In this document: positions 1 through 9,089 of the stretch, one piece after another
Position numbering within the stretch: the first letter of the stretch is position 1
Layout of the letters: each line of letters starts with the position of its first letter
Assembly (NCBI RefSeq): GCF_018403285.1
Contig: NZ_BOSJ01000006.1
Coordinates: 62,001-126,000 of the forward strand
Origin: Paenibacillus sp. J45TS6
GTDB lineage: Bacteria > Bacillota > Bacilli > Paenibacillales > Paenibacillaceae
Direction: 5' to 3'
Length of the DNA: 64,000 nucleotides
Notes under the pieces: generated by a model
The model's input: only the letters and a program-made list of their open reading frames with translations
What the model was told of the DNA's origin: nothing
Database searches by the model: none
Translations under genes and position numbers: made by a program

Positions 1-146
1 TCGGTCTTACGAAACCGCTCGTTGTAAGATTAGAAGGTACGAATGTTGATCTTGGCAAAAAGATTTTGTCAGAATCCGGCCTTAACATCGTAGCAGCGGA
101 TTCGATGGCAGACGGTGCACAAAAAATCGTTGCCCTCGTGAAATAA
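1..146 (+). CDS. sucC: Succinyl-CoA synthetase beta subunit, C-terminal fragment
   Basis: Only the last 47 codons lie in the window; reading begins at base 3 and ends with TAA at 144-146. The fragment contains the glycine- and valine-rich end of the beta subunit ([16 protein letters not shown], then [19 protein letters not shown]), which closes the nucleotide-binding subunit of the TCA-cycle enzyme making succinate and ATP or GTP from succinyl-CoA. sucD follows 60 bases later, as in other Firmicutes, so the two subunits are very probably co-transcribed. The N-terminal ATP-grasp domain is outside the window and cannot be assessed. Confidence 0.93.
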   Translation, partial: GLTKPLVVRLEGTNVDLGKKILSESGLNIVAADSMADGAQKIVALVK

Positions 147-206
147 TTCATTCCTTTTCGGGGATACCCGAACACTTGAAAATAACCGTAGGGGATGTGA
201 ACGATC

Positions 207-1136
207 GTGAGTATTTTGGTAAATAAAGATACAAAAGTGATTACACAAGGTATCACGGGTGCGACTGCGAAGTTTCATGCGAAAGGTGCGCTGGACTATG
301 GCACGCAAATGGTAGGCGGAGTGACCCCGGGTAAAGGCGGCACGACTGTCGACATTGAACTCGAAAATGGCAGTGTAGTTAAGCTTCCCGTGTACAACAC
401 CGTAAATGAAGCCAAAGAAGCAACAGGCGCAACAGCAAGTGTTATTTATGTACCGCCTGCTTTTGCTGCAGATTCTATTATGGAAGCTGTAGATGCTGAA
501 CTTGATCTTGTGATCTGTATTACCGAAGGAATCCCGGTACTCGACATGATCAAAGTAAAACGTTATATGGAAGGCAAAGATACGGTTCTGATCGGTCCGA
601 ACTGCCCAGGCGTTATTACTCCAGGCGAATGTAAGATCGGTATTATGCCGGGCTACATTCATATGCCAGGTCATGTAGGAGTTGTATCCCGCAGCGGTAC
701 GCTGACGTACGAAGCGGTTCATCAGCTTACAACACGTGGTATCGGTCAATCATCTGCCGTAGGAATTGGTGGAGACCCTGTTAAAGGTTCCGAATTCATT
801 GATATTTTATCTCGCTTTAATGATGACCCTGATACACATGCAGTTATTATGATTGGTGAAATTGGGGGTACTGCTGAGGAAGAAGCAGCAGAATGGATTC
901 GTGATAATATGACAAAACCTGTCGTCGGTTTCATCGGCGGGGTTACAGCACCTCCAGGAAAACGGATGGGACATGCGGGCGCTATTATCTCCGGTGGTAA
1001 AGGTACAGCGAAAGAGAAGATTGCAAAACTCGAATCTTGCGGCATTCGCGTATCTCCAACTCCATCTGAAATGGGCTCTACGCTCGTAAGTGTACTGGAA
1101 GATCGCGGAATTCTTAATCTTTGTACGACTCATTAA
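207..1136 (+). CDS. sucD: Succinyl-CoA synthetase alpha subunit
   Basis: 309 residues, full length for the family. The N-terminal half is a CoA-binding Rossmann fold ([20 protein letters not shown], residues 13-32) and the C-terminal half is the ligase domain. The phosphorylated histidine is visible as His256 in [10 protein letters not shown]. Together with SucC it converts succinyl-CoA, phosphate and NDP to succinate, CoA and NTP in the cytoplasm. The GTG start at 207 lies behind AGGGGATG (about 190-197). Two successive terminators follow, so sucCD probably ends a transcription unit here. Confidence 0.97.
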   Translation: MSILVNKDTKVITQGITGATAKFHAKGALDYGTQMVGGVTPGKGGTTVDIELENGSVVKLPVYNTVNEAKEATGATASVIYVPPAFAADSIMEAVDAELDLVICITEGIPVLDMIKVKRYMEGKDTVLIGPNCPGVITPGECKIGIMPGYIHMPGHVGVVSRSGTLTYEAVHQLTTRGIGQSSAVGIGGDPVKGSEFIDILSRFNDDPDTHAVIMIGEIGGTAEEEAAEWIRDNMTKPVVGFIGGVTAPPGKRMGHAGAIISGGKGTAKEKIAKLESCGIRVSPTPSEMGSTLVSVLEDRGILNLCTTH

Positions 1137-1152
1137 TATCATGCAGCAATCT

Positions 1153-1189
1153 AACAAGCCTCGTTAGGAAGACTTGTTAAAATTTTTTT
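1153..1189 (+). terminator. Rho-independent terminator after sucD (first)
   Basis: AACAAG at 1153-1158 pairs with CTTGTT at 1173-1178, with an inner CCT/AGG pair, and a run of seven T follows at 1183-1189. It sits 16 bases after the sucD stop. Confidence 0.75.
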
Positions 1190-1238
1190 CTTCTATATAA
1201 TAGGGGCAAACCCGAATCTGATTTCATCCTAAAAGGTA

Positions 1239-1281
1239 AGCAACCTTTTTGTCGAATATATCGACAGAAGGGTTGCTTTTT
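1239..1281 (+). terminator. Second terminator between sucD and dprA
   Basis: AGCAACC (1239-1245) pairs with GGTTGCT (1271-1277); an inner TGTCGA/TCGACA stem (1250-1255 and 1261-1266) stacks inside, and the 3' arm runs into TTTTT. It overlaps the upstream extension of the dprA reading frame, which argues for the downstream dprA start at 1331. Confidence 0.8.
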
Positions 1282-1330
1282 GTATTTTATTACAGGTTTC
1301 TTTTCGTTAGTCAAAGAAAGGGTGGAGAGT

Positions 1331-2461
1331 ATGGAAGATAGACATATTTTATTTGGACTTCAAGAGATGGATGGGATCGGTCGTAAAACCATTAGAAGAT
1401 GGATGACGAGTGGAAATTTATTATCGGACATGCTAAAATACGAAACTCAGGACTGGATTCAGTCAGGACTCTCGGCAGCAAAAGCTGCTGTGATGAAAGA
1501 ATGCTTCCATGAATCATTTATTTATGAGAAACTTGAACTGCTTCATAAGGAACGTATCGAAATTGTAACCTATTACGATAAAGAGTATCCTATATTATTG
1601 AAGGAAACGGCGGACCCGCCTTGGGTTCTATACATAAAAGGGAATGCTAGTTTGCTTCATAAGCCGTCTATAGCGATGGTTGGAACCCGAGTTCCTACAG
1701 GTTACGGAAAAAAAGTAGGTGAGGTGTTCGCTTCACAGCTATGCAAGGCAGGATATACGATTGTAAGCGGTCTTGCACGCGGAATAGATAGTGTATGTCA
1801 CGAAGCTGCTATTCGCGCAGATGGTTTAACGATTGCTGTCCTTGGTGCAGGGCTGTCACATATTTATCCCGCCGAAAACCATGCTTTAGCGAGCCGGATT
1901 GCTTCTAGTGGATTGTTAGTATCTGAGTATCCAATACACCAAAAACCAAGACCTGGTCTTTTTCCTGAGAGAAACAGGATTATTGCGGGACTGAGTTTAG
2001 GTACACTTGTGGTGGAAGCTGATTTACGCAGCGGATCATTAATTACGGCTGACGCTGCACTAGAAGCAGGTCGCGATGTATTTGCAATTCCTGGGCCCAT
2101 TACATCTCCTAAAAGTCATGGCACGCTTAATTTAATTAAACAAGGGGCTGCGTTAGTAACTAAAGTAGAAGATATTACAGATGAATATAAACATGTAATG
2201 AATTTCGCTAGAGAAGACAAGCCAGAACAAACCGGAGTTCATCCTGAAGCGCTTTTATCTGCATCACAGCAGGAGCTGATCCCAGAACTTACGGAAGAAG
2301 AAAGAAAAGTAGTTGATTTACTAGAAGCAGGCCCTATGACATTAGATGATTTTGTAGACAGGCTTCATCTTGATTTTGGACATTTGCATTCAGTTCTGTT
2401 ATCTTTAATCATAAAAAAGCAGATTATACAATTACCTGGAGCTATATATAAGTTAATATAG
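1331..2461 (+). CDS. dprA: DNA-processing protein DprA (Smf)
   Basis: 376 residues. An N-terminal helical SAM-like region (about 1-65) precedes the Rossmann-like DprA domain with MVGTRVPTGYG, VSGLARGID and VLGAGLSHIYPAEN, followed by the FPERNRIIAGLS and SGSLITADAALEAGRDVFAIPG motifs split over residues about 215-260. The C-terminus (about 310-376) looks like the winged-helix domain of the family. DprA loads RecA on single-stranded DNA taken up in transformation. I chose ATG 1331, behind AAAGGGTGGAG, because an upstream start near 1280 would lie in a terminator hairpin. It sits between sucD and topA exactly as smf does in B. subtilis. Confidence 0.95.
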   Translation: MEDRHILFGLQEMDGIGRKTIRRWMTSGNLLSDMLKYETQDWIQSGLSAAKAAVMKECFHESFIYEKLELLHKERIEIVTYYDKEYPILLKETADPPWVLYIKGNASLLHKPSIAMVGTRVPTGYGKKVGEVFASQLCKAGYTIVSGLARGIDSVCHEAAIRADGLTIAVLGAGLSHIYPAENHALASRIASSGLLVSEYPIHQKPRPGLFPERNRIIAGLSLGTLVVEADLRSGSLITADAALEAGRDVFAIPGPITSPKSHGTLNLIKQGAALVTKVEDITDEYKHVMNFAREDKPEQTGVHPEALLSASQQELIPELTEEERKVVDLLEAGPMTLDDFVDRLHLDFGHLHSVLLSLIIKKQIIQLPGAIYKLI

Positions 2462-2536
2462 ATCCCTTTGGCGTGATTTGATGTGTGATTTCGTCATAGG
2501 GGCATGCAGGCTATATTTTGAGAGGAGGATGAACCT

Positions 2537-4639
2537 ATGGCGGATTCACTCGTCATCGTGGAGTCTCCTTCGAAAGCCAAAACGATAGGGAAGTATCTCG
2601 GAAGTAAGTATATCGTTAAGGCTTCGATGGGGCATATCCGCGATTTGCCAAAAAGTCAGATTGGCGTAGAAGTGGAAAATGATTTTAACCCTAAATATAT
2701 TACCATCCGCGGAAAAGGTTCTGTACTGAAAGAACTAAAGGATGCTTCGAAAAAAGTGAAAAAAGTTTATCTGGCGGCTGACCCCGATCGTGAGGGGGAA
2801 GCGATTGCCTGGCATTTGGCTCATGCACTTGATCTGGATCAGACAGAAAGCTGCCGGGTTGTTTTTAATGAAATTACGAAACAAGCGGTAAAAGATGCTT
2901 TTAAAACACCGCGTAAAATAAATATGGACCTCGTGAATGCACAACAAGCAAGACGGATTCTAGATCGACTGGTAGGTTATAAGATCAGTCCTATACTCTG
3001 GAAAAAAGTGAAAAAAGGATTATCTGCTGGGCGTGTACAATCCGTTGCAGTTAAGATTATTCTTGACCGTGAGAACGAAATCGATGATTTCATTCCGGAA
3101 GAATACTGGAGCATTACTGCAAAACTAAGTGCAGACGGCAGCCCGATGGAAGCGAAGTTTCATAAGTGGAACGGAACCAAAACGGAACTGACAAACGAAG
3201 AACAAGTGAATTCGATACTGGGGCAAATTGAGAATGAAGATTTCACGGTAAAAGAAGTAAAAGAGAAGGAACGGACACGTAATCCGTCGGCTCCTTTTAC
3301 AACAAGTTCGTTACAGCAGGAAGCGGCTCGTAAACTTAACTTCCGTGCTGCCAAGACGATGTCAGTCGCACAGCAGTTATATGAGGGTGTAGATCTTGGT
3401 AAAGAAGGAACCGTAGGTTTAATCACCTATATGCGTACCGACTCCACTCGTATTGCGACATCGGCTCAGGAAGAAGCGAAAGAGTTCATTACTCAAAAAT
3501 ATGGAGAAACTTTCGTACCGGAAACGTTCCGTCAGTATTCCAAAAAAGCAGCAAATGCTCAAGAGGCGCACGAAGCGATTCGCCCTACCTCGGTACTAAG
3601 AGATCCAGATTCCGTGAAAGCATATACAAGCAGAGATCAATTTCGTTTGTATAAACTCATTTGGGAACGTTTCGTAGCGAGTCAAATGTCTTCTGCTATT
3701 CTTGATACTTTATCTGTTGATATTACTGCAGGGGATGCAACGTTCCGTGCTACAGGATCAAAAGTTCGTTTCCCTGGATTCATGAAAGTGTATGTAGAAG
3801 GAAATGATGATGGTACCACGGAAGAAGATAAGCTTTTGCCTCCGCTTCAATCGGGGGATGCATTAGTTAAACAGGAGATTGAACCAAAACAGCATTTTAC
3901 TCAGCCTCCACCGCGATATACAGAGGCTCGTCTGGTTAAAACGCTTGAAGAACTTGGGATAGGACGTCCAAGTACGTATGCACCTACACTTGAAACGATT
4001 CAAAAACGGGGTTATGTAGCCATTGAAGAGAAGAAATTCATGCCTACAGAACTTGGTGAACTGATAATAGAGCAAATGGAACAGTTCTTCCCCGAAATTC
4101 TGGATGTGGAGTTTACCGCACATATGGAAGAGGATCTTGACCACGTGGAAGAAGGGTCAGAGGATTGGGTGAAAGTACTCGCACAGTTTTATGGTTCCTT
4201 TGAGAAACGTCTTGAAGTGGCGGAAGAAGAAATGAAGGAAATCGAGATCGAAGATGAGGTTTCCGATGAAATTTGCGAAAAATGCGGGAAGCCGCTTGTA
4301 TATAAACTTGGTCGTTTCGGGAAATTCTTAGCTTGCTCCGGTTTTCCTGACTGTCGTAATACGAAGCCAATCATTAAAGACACCGGCATTGTTTGTCCAA
4401 CCTGTAAGGAAGGACATGTCGTTGAGCGCAGAAGTAAGAAAGGTCGTATATTCTTTGGATGTGACCGTTATCCAGAATGTGATTTCGTGTCTTGGGATAA
4501 GCCGTCCGTCAAACCTTGTCCGAGCTGTTCATCTCTCATGGTAGAGAAACGGAATAAGCAAGGAACGAAGCTGAAATGTACGGTATGCGATCATACTGAA
4601 ATCATGGAAGAACCAGATGATGAGTCTGTTGAAATATAA
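2537..4639 (+). CDS. topA: DNA topoisomerase I
   Basis: 700 residues, normal for Firmicutes TopA. The TOPRIM domain begins at residue 4 ([18 protein letters not shown]) and carries the metal-binding [12 protein letters not shown] motif. The catalytic tyrosine is Tyr298 in [10 protein letters not shown]. The C-terminus has three four-cysteine zinc ribbons, starting near residues 580, 622 and 658 ([24 protein letters not shown]). The enzyme relaxes negative supercoils behind RNA polymerase. The ATG at 2537 follows GAGAGGAGG with good spacing. The 75-base gap from dprA contains no clear terminator, so read-through from dprA is possible. Confidence 0.98.
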   Translation: MADSLVIVESPSKAKTIGKYLGSKYIVKASMGHIRDLPKSQIGVEVENDFNPKYITIRGKGSVLKELKDASKKVKKVYLAADPDREGEAIAWHLAHALDLDQTESCRVVFNEITKQAVKDAFKTPRKINMDLVNAQQARRILDRLVGYKISPILWKKVKKGLSAGRVQSVAVKIILDRENEIDDFIPEEYWSITAKLSADGSPMEAKFHKWNGTKTELTNEEQVNSILGQIENEDFTVKEVKEKERTRNPSAPFTTSSLQQEAARKLNFRAAKTMSVAQQLYEGVDLGKEGTVGLITYMRTDSTRIATSAQEEAKEFITQKYGETFVPETFRQYSKKAANAQEAHEAIRPTSVLRDPDSVKAYTSRDQFRLYKLIWERFVASQMSSAILDTLSVDITAGDATFRATGSKVRFPGFMKVYVEGNDDGTTEEDKLLPPLQSGDALVKQEIEPKQHFTQPPPRYTEARLVKTLEELGIGRPSTYAPTLETIQKRGYVAIEEKKFMPTELGELIIEQMEQFFPEILDVEFTAHMEEDLDHVEEGSEDWVKVLAQFYGSFEKRLEVAEEEMKEIEIEDEVSDEICEKCGKPLVYKLGRFGKFLACSGFPDCRNTKPIIKDTGIVCPTCKEGHVVERRSKKGRIFFGCDRYPECDFVSWDKPSVKPCPSCSSLMVEKRNKQGTKLKCTVCDHTEIMEEPDDESVEI

Positions 4640-4677
4640 AATACTAACAATGATATAGTGAAACCGGATAGACCGGA

Positions 4678-4720
4678 CTGCTGTCAGCATGTCGAAATAA
4701 TGAAGAGTTGCTGACAGCAG
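4678..4720 (+). promoter_or_regulatory. Perfect 12-bp intercistronic hairpin before trmFO
   Basis: CTGCTGTCAGCA (4678-4689) and TGCTGACAGCAG (4709-4720) are exact inverse complements around a 19-base loop. No T-run follows, so it is not an intrinsic terminator. The trmFO ribosome binding site GGGAGG begins only 2 bases after the stem (4723). An RNA role in processing or translation control is an inference. Confidence 0.6.
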
Positions 4721-4739
4721 CAGGGAGGAAATATATATA

Positions 4740-6074
4740 ATGAGTGATAGAGTACAACAAGTAACCGTTATTGGAGCAGGTCTCGCAGGAAGTGAAGCAG
4801 CATGGCAAATCGCCCAAAGAGGCGTGCCTGTTAAGCTGTATGAGATGCGCCCTGTTGTTAAAACGCCGGCACACCATACGAATCAATTTGCTGAACTTGT
4901 ATGCAGTAATTCGCTGCGGGCTAATGGACTTACGAACGCGGTAGGTGTATTAAAAGAAGAAATGAGAATGATGGATTCGCTCGTAATCGGTTCCGCTGAC
5001 CGTAATGCGGTACCTGCGGGCGGTGCACTGGCTGTGGATCGAGATGGTTTCTCCGGTGAAATTACACGTATGCTTCATGAACATCCTCTAGTAGAAGTGG
5101 TAAATGAGGAGATTCAGGAAATTCCTACAGAAGGAATCGTCGTTATTGCGACAGGACCATTAACTTCTCCGGCTCTATCTGCACAGATTAAAGAGCTTAT
5201 GGGCGAGGAGTATTTTTACTTCTACGATGCTGCTGCACCGATCGTAGAAAAAGACTCTATTGATATGAGCAAAGTATATTTGGCTTCAAGATATGATAAA
5301 GGTGAAGCTGCTTATCTCAATTGTCCAATGAATGAAGAAGAATTCAATCGCTTTTATGACGCGCTCATTTCAGCAGAAGTTGCTGAACTTAAAGAATTCG
5401 AAAAAGAAATCTACTTTGAAGGCTGTATGCCGATTGAAGTGATGATGAAGCGTGGTAAACAAACGGCATTGTTTGGTCCTATGAAACCCGTAGGTCTCGT
5501 GAATCCTCACACAGGTGAACTTCCTTATGCGGTCGTTCAATTGCGTCAGGATAATGCAGCGGGGACTTTATATAATCTAGTAGGATTCCAGACACATCTG
5601 AAATGGGGAGAACAAAAACGAGTATTCCAGATGATTCCTGGTCTTGAGAATGCCGAATTTGTCCGTTATGGTGTGATGCATCGTAATACATTCATTAATT
5701 CTCCAAAATTGCTTGAACCAACGTATCAATTCAAATCTCGCCCTAATCTGTTCTTTGCTGGACAAATGACAGGGGTTGAAGGTTATGTAGAGTCTGCGGC
5801 TTCCGGGCTGATCGCTGGTATGAATGCTGCGAATCTTGCACTAGGTCAAGATTTGTTTGTGCTTCCAAAAGAGAGTACACTAGGAAGTATGGCGCACTAT
5901 ATTACCACTGCCGATTTCAAACATTTCCAACCGATGAATGCAAACTTTGGATTGCTTCCGAGTCTTGAACGTAAGATACGCAACAAGAAAGAGAAGAATG
6001 AAGCACTTGCGAATCGTGCTTTAGAAAGCATTCAACATTTTAAAGAAGAAAAAGGACTATCCACGGGGAAGTAA
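4740..6074 (+). CDS. trmFO: tRNA m5U54 methyltransferase, FAD/folate-dependent (TrmFO/Gid)
   Basis: 444 residues. The N-terminal Rossmann motif for FAD is GAGLAG at residues 12-17. Cys55 in CSNSLR and Cys229 in [12 protein letters not shown] match the two conserved cysteines of the family. The enzyme methylates U54 of tRNA using methylenetetrahydrofolate and FADH2. ATG 4740 lies 11 bases after GGGAGG (4723-4728). The position after topA is as in B. subtilis, but the codV/xerC recombinase gene that follows there is missing here; a terminator and hslV come next. Confidence 0.97.
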   Translation: MSDRVQQVTVIGAGLAGSEAAWQIAQRGVPVKLYEMRPVVKTPAHHTNQFAELVCSNSLRANGLTNAVGVLKEEMRMMDSLVIGSADRNAVPAGGALAVDRDGFSGEITRMLHEHPLVEVVNEEIQEIPTEGIVVIATGPLTSPALSAQIKELMGEEYFYFYDAAAPIVEKDSIDMSKVYLASRYDKGEAAYLNCPMNEEEFNRFYDALISAEVAELKEFEKEIYFEGCMPIEVMMKRGKQTALFGPMKPVGLVNPHTGELPYAVVQLRQDNAAGTLYNLVGFQTHLKWGEQKRVFQMIPGLENAEFVRYGVMHRNTFINSPKLLEPTYQFKSRPNLFFAGQMTGVEGYVESAASGLIAGMNAANLALGQDLFVLPKESTLGSMAHYITTADFKHFQPMNANFGLLPSLERKIRNKKEKNEALANRALESIQHFKEEKGLSTGK

Positions 6075-6091
6075 GGATAGGCTAGCACGAA

Positions 6092-6130
6092 AGCCCGGCA
6101 AGTCTTTTTCTGACATGCCGGGCTTTTTTT
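6092..6130 (+). terminator. Strong terminator after trmFO
   Basis: AGCCCGGCA (6092-6100) and TGCCGGGCT (6116-6124) form a perfect 9-bp GC-rich stem, followed by TTTTTTT through 6130. It ends just 10-15 bases before the hslV ribosome binding site, leaving no room for a promoter between them. Confidence 0.9.
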
Positions 6131-6153
6131 AAACGAATGGAAGAGGAGGTTTC

Positions 6154-6699
6154 ATGATGCAAACGACATTTCATGCAACGACGATATGTGCTGTACGTCA
6201 TAACGGCAAAGCAGCGATTGCGGGTGATGGGCAAGTAACAATGGGAGAATCGGTAGTAATGAAAAATACAGCGAAGAAAGTTCGCAGGTTATACCGAGGA
6301 CAAGTTGTGGCTGGTTTTGCAGGCTCCGTTGCTGATGCAATTACACTATTTGAGAAATTTGAAGGTAAGCTTGAGGAACATCATGGGAATCTTCAGCGTG
6401 CAGCAGTGGAACTTGCTAAAGATTGGCGCCAGGATCGTGTGCTTCGCAAGTTAGAAGCGCTGATGATTGTAATGGATAAAACCGGTATGCTGCTGATTTC
6501 AGGCGGTGGAGAAATTATTGAACCTGATGATGATCTGCTTGCGATTGGTTCAGGCGGGAACTATGCTTTGTCTGCCGCAAGAGCTATGAAACGAAATGCA
6601 ACACACCTGGAAGCCAAGGATATGGCTCGTGAAGCACTTCTTGTGGCTTCCGAGATCTGTGTCTATACAAACAGTAATATTATTGTGGAAGAACTGTAA
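6154..6699 (+). CDS. hslV: ATP-dependent protease peptidase subunit HslV (ClpQ)
   Basis: 181 residues from ATG 6154; a second in-frame ATG at 6157 has better spacing from GGAGG at 6145-6149 (7 versus 4 bases), giving 180. The sequence [20 protein letters not shown] aligns with the proteasome-like peptidase start, where the first Thr after a short leader is the usual N-terminal nucleophile; GFAGSVADA and SGGGEI also fit. HslV dodecamers degrade proteins unfolded by HslU. The residue after Met is Met or Gln rather than Ser/Thr, so a short propeptide before Thr would have to be removed, which is inference. Confidence 0.96.
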   Translation: MMQTTFHATTICAVRHNGKAAIAGDGQVTMGESVVMKNTAKKVRRLYRGQVVAGFAGSVADAITLFEKFEGKLEEHHGNLQRAAVELAKDWRQDRVLRKLEALMIVMDKTGMLLISGGGEIIEPDDDLLAIGSGGNYALSAARAMKRNATHLEAKDMAREALLVASEICVYTNSNIIVEEL

Positions 6700-6703
6700 A
6701 CTG

Positions 6704-6740
6704 AATTAATTTCATATATTAATGAGTTATGAAATTGATT
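6704..6740 (+). promoter_or_regulatory. AT-rich hairpin between hslV and hslU
   Basis: AATTAATTTCATA (6704-6716) and TATGAAATTGATT (6728-6740) pair over 13 positions with one G-U, around an 11-base loop. No T-run of terminator type follows directly. It occupies about half of the 84-base gap between two genes that encode one complex. Confidence 0.5.
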
Positions 6741-6783
6741 CAAGCTATTTTAATAAAAGATAAATTTACCGGGAGGGAAGAAG

Positions 6784-8181
6784 ATGTTAAACGAAGCGTT
6801 AACCCCTAGACAAATCGTAAGTGAACTAGACAAATATATTGTGGGACAAAAGCAAGCCAAGAAATCGGTTGCTGTAGCCCTGCGAAATAGATACCGCCGA
6901 AGTAGACTTCCTGAGCATGCTCAAGATGAAATTGTACCAAAAAATATACTTATGATCGGACCTACCGGTGTAGGTAAAACAGAAATTGCTAGACGGTTAG
7001 CTAAACTTGTGGGTGCTCCCTTTGTAAAAGTAGAGGCAACGAAATTTACCGAAGTGGGTTATGTTGGCCGTGATGTAGAATCTATGGTTAGAGATTTAAT
7101 TGAGACAGCCATTCGGATCGTCAAGCTTGAAAAAACAGAAAAGGTCAAGGACAAAGCCGAAGAAAATGCGAATGAACGCATTGTACAGATCCTTGTTCCT
7201 TCCGCAAATAAATCTAAAAATCAGAAGAATCCGTTCGAGATGATTTTTGGTAATCATAATCAACAGACAGAGGAAGCAGATCCTGCGCAAGAAGCCAGCG
7301 TTTCTGAGCGCAGACGCAAAGTGAAATTTGAACTGCTGTCCGGTCAGCTTGAGAATGATGTAATTGAGATTGACGTAGAAGATGCAGCCCCGAACATGTT
7401 TGACATGTTCGCTGGTCAAGGAAATGACCAGATGGGTATGAATATGCAGGAGATGTTTGGTAACTTCCTGCCAAAACGCACGAAAAAACGCAAGCTAAGT
7501 ATAAAAGAGGCACGTAAAGTTCTCATTCAAGAAGAAGCCAGCAAACTGATTGATATGGACGATGTAACCCAAGAGTCGATCAGACGCGCTGAGCAATCAG
7601 GTATCATCTTTATTGATGAGATTGATAAAGTAGCCAGCCAGGGACGCGGATCAGGCCCTGACGTCTCTCGTGAGGGTGTCCAAAGGGATATTCTCCCTAT
7701 CGTGGAAGGATCGACCGTAATGACCAAATATGGCCCTGTGAAGACGGATTATATTTTGTTTATCGCTGCGGGTGCGTTCCATGTATCTAAACCGTCAGAT
7801 CTCATTCCAGAGCTCCAGGGGCGTTTCCCAATTCGCGTGGAATTGAATAGCCTCACACTGGATGATTTTGTTTCTATTTTGACAGAACCCAAAAATGCAC
7901 TGACCAAACAGTATACCGATCTTCTGCGAACAGAAGATATTGAAATTGAATTTTCACCAGAAGCGATTCGTGAGATCGCCAATATTGCAGAAGCAGTAAA
8001 TCAAAGCACAGAGAATATCGGTGCGAGAAGGCTCCATACCATTTTAGAAAAACTATTGGAGGACCTTTCTTTTGAAGCACCCGAACTCACGCTCGATAAG
8101 ATGGTGATCACGCCGGAATACGTAAGAGAGAAATTAGGTGAGATTGCGAAAGATCGTGATCTTAGTCAATACATTTTATAA
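6784..8181 (+). CDS. hslU: ATP-dependent protease ATPase subunit HslU (ClpY)
   Basis: 465 residues. The AAA+ Walker A is GPTGVGKT at residues 59-66, and Walker B is IIFIDEID near residue 275. Residues about 110-245 are the charged, variable I-domain inserted between them. The C-terminus RDLSQYIL is the short hydrophobic tail that docks into HslV in this family. It unfolds substrates and threads them into HslV. GGGAGG at about 6771-6776 precedes ATG 6784. In B. subtilis codY comes next; here a terminator and a gene-free gap follow. Confidence 0.98.
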   Translation: MLNEALTPRQIVSELDKYIVGQKQAKKSVAVALRNRYRRSRLPEHAQDEIVPKNILMIGPTGVGKTEIARRLAKLVGAPFVKVEATKFTEVGYVGRDVESMVRDLIETAIRIVKLEKTEKVKDKAEENANERIVQILVPSANKSKNQKNPFEMIFGNHNQQTEEADPAQEASVSERRRKVKFELLSGQLENDVIEIDVEDAAPNMFDMFAGQGNDQMGMNMQEMFGNFLPKRTKKRKLSIKEARKVLIQEEASKLIDMDDVTQESIRRAEQSGIIFIDEIDKVASQGRGSGPDVSREGVQRDILPIVEGSTVMTKYGPVKTDYILFIAAGAFHVSKPSDLIPELQGRFPIRVELNSLTLDDFVSILTEPKNALTKQYTDLLRTEDIEIEFSPEAIREIANIAEAVNQSTENIGARRLHTILEKLLEDLSFEAPELTLDKMVITPEYVREKLGEIAKDRDLSQYIL

Positions 8182-8187
8182 AATAGA

Positions 8188-8225
8188 AGCTCTTTAAAGG
8201 ATAAGTCCTTTAGAGGGCTTTTTTT
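8188..8225 (+). terminator. Terminator after hslU
   Basis: AGCTCTTTAAAGGA (8188-8201) pairs with TCCTTTAGAGGGCT (8206-8219) using two G-U pairs and a 4-base loop, followed by a T-run to 8225. Confidence 0.88.
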
Positions 8226-8297
8226 ATTGATTAATTTTCGTGTTAATGCAAACTCTTTGTTGGAAATTAAATAAATAAAGGAAATTAAGACGTTTAA

Positions 8298-8326
8298 ATG
8301 ACAATAAATGAGTTTAACTATATGAT
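8298..8326 (+). promoter_or_regulatory. Candidate sigma-A promoter upstream of the fla/che operon
   Basis: ATGACA (8298-8303, five of six to TTGACA), a 17-base spacer and TATGAT (8321-8326, five of six to TATAAT). Transcription would start near 8333 and meet two hairpins before reaching flgB. I found no good sigma-D box (TAAA with GCCGATAA) in the gap. Confidence 0.5.
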
Positions 8327-8405
8327 AGACTGGTTCAATATCTTCATTTTACCTTTGTATGCTTGACTTTGAATATCTTAGAAATGAGAAATTAGGTTGA
8401 AAAAA

Positions 8406-8430
8406 CCTATACTTTATAGGACTCTTTTTT
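8406..8430 (+). terminator. Terminator-like hairpin in the flgB leader (first)
   Basis: CCTATA (8406-8411) and TATAGG (8415-8420) with a 3-base loop, followed by ACTCTTTTTT. An A-run precedes the stem, so it could act in both directions. The stem is short and AT-rich. Confidence 0.5.
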
Positions 8431-8463
8431 CATTAGAATGAAGTTATTTTGTACTTTATACCC

Positions 8464-8501
8464 AAAAAGTCCTTATTAATGATAAAAGATAGGGCTTTTT
8501 T
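8464..8501 (+). terminator. Terminator-like hairpin in the flgB leader (second)
   Basis: AAAAAGTCCTTAT (8464-8476) pairs with ATAGGGCTTTTTT (8489-8501), with one G-U pair and one bulge, followed by CTT. It lies about 180 bases before the flgB start. Confidence 0.55.
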
Positions 8502-8678
8502 CTTATTGTAATAAATGCCCAAGTGAAAGAAACTTATGTTATATGACAAATAACTTCGTAATTCTACTAAAGACCTATGAAAAGAAATAATCAATGCCAT
8601 ATTTGTCGAAAATGAGACAACCGAGGTCTTATTTTATATAGAAGTCATTTTTAGGAATTAATAAGGGAGGTAAGTGTT

Positions 8679-9089
8679 ATTAATTTATTGAACGACAGTA
8701 GTTTTAAAACACTTCAAGCGGGAATTGATGCTGCAAACCTCAGGCAACGTGCGATTGCTAACAATATAGCCAATAGTGACACCCCTTATTTCAAACGGTC
8801 TGAAGTCAAATTCGAAGAGTTTTTGCAAGATGAAATGAAAGGGAATGTAAGTACATTAAGTGGGAAAACAACAAATGAGAAACATATTCCTATAGGTCTT
8901 AGCAGTAAAATCCCTGCTGCGCGAATTTCGACAGATCATAATACGGTAATGAATAATAACGAAAACAATGTTGATGTTGATAAGGAAATGACCCTTTTGG
9001 CAGAGAATCAACTTCGTTACAATGCCTACATCCAGCAGGTCACAGAACAAATTAAGATGATGCGTATTGCAACGGGAGGGAGCAGCTGA
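8679..9089 (+). CDS. flgB: Flagellar basal-body rod protein FlgB, probable ATT start
   Basis: 136 residues if started at ATT 8679, or 133 from TTG 8688. FlgB forms the proximal rod; the motif RQRAIANNIANSDTP near residue 23 is the rod/hook family signature, and the C-terminus is the second helix of the D0 domain. GGGAGG at 8665-8670 lies 8 bases before ATT 8679 (ideal) but 17 bases before TTG 8688. Reading from ATT gives (M)NLLNDSSFKTLQAG, which as I recall resembles the usual start of related FlgB proteins. Either a rare ATT start or a single-base change is implied. It opens the fla/che operon and overlaps flgC by one base (TGATG). Confidence 0.9.
   Translation: MNLLNDSSFKTLQAGIDAANLRQRAIANNIANSDTPYFKRSEVKFEEFLQDEMKGNVSTLSGKTTNEKHIPIGLSSKIPAARISTDHNTVMNNNENNVDVDKEMTLLAENQLRYNAYIQQVTEQIKMMRIATGGSS

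Larger units (their letters stand above)
8182..8678. other. Gene-free AT-rich gap between hslU and flgB
   Basis: About 500 bases with no credible coding region. It contains three terminator-like hairpins (8188-8225, 8406-8430, 8464-8501), one good sigma-A-type promoter candidate (8298-8326) and a short TTGTC/GACAA inverted repeat near 8605-8622. In B. subtilis codY lies at this position. The fla/che operon begins immediately after. Confidence 0.8.

Noticed and set aside
8298-8366. A 22-codon frame starting at the -35 ATG in the hslU-flgB gap
   Set aside because: No ribosome binding site, and its start overlaps the promoter candidate.
8438-8479. A 13-codon frame overlapping the second leader hairpin, a possible leader peptide
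   Set aside because: No Shine-Dalgarno upstream and no run of regulatory codons; nothing beyond chance supports it.
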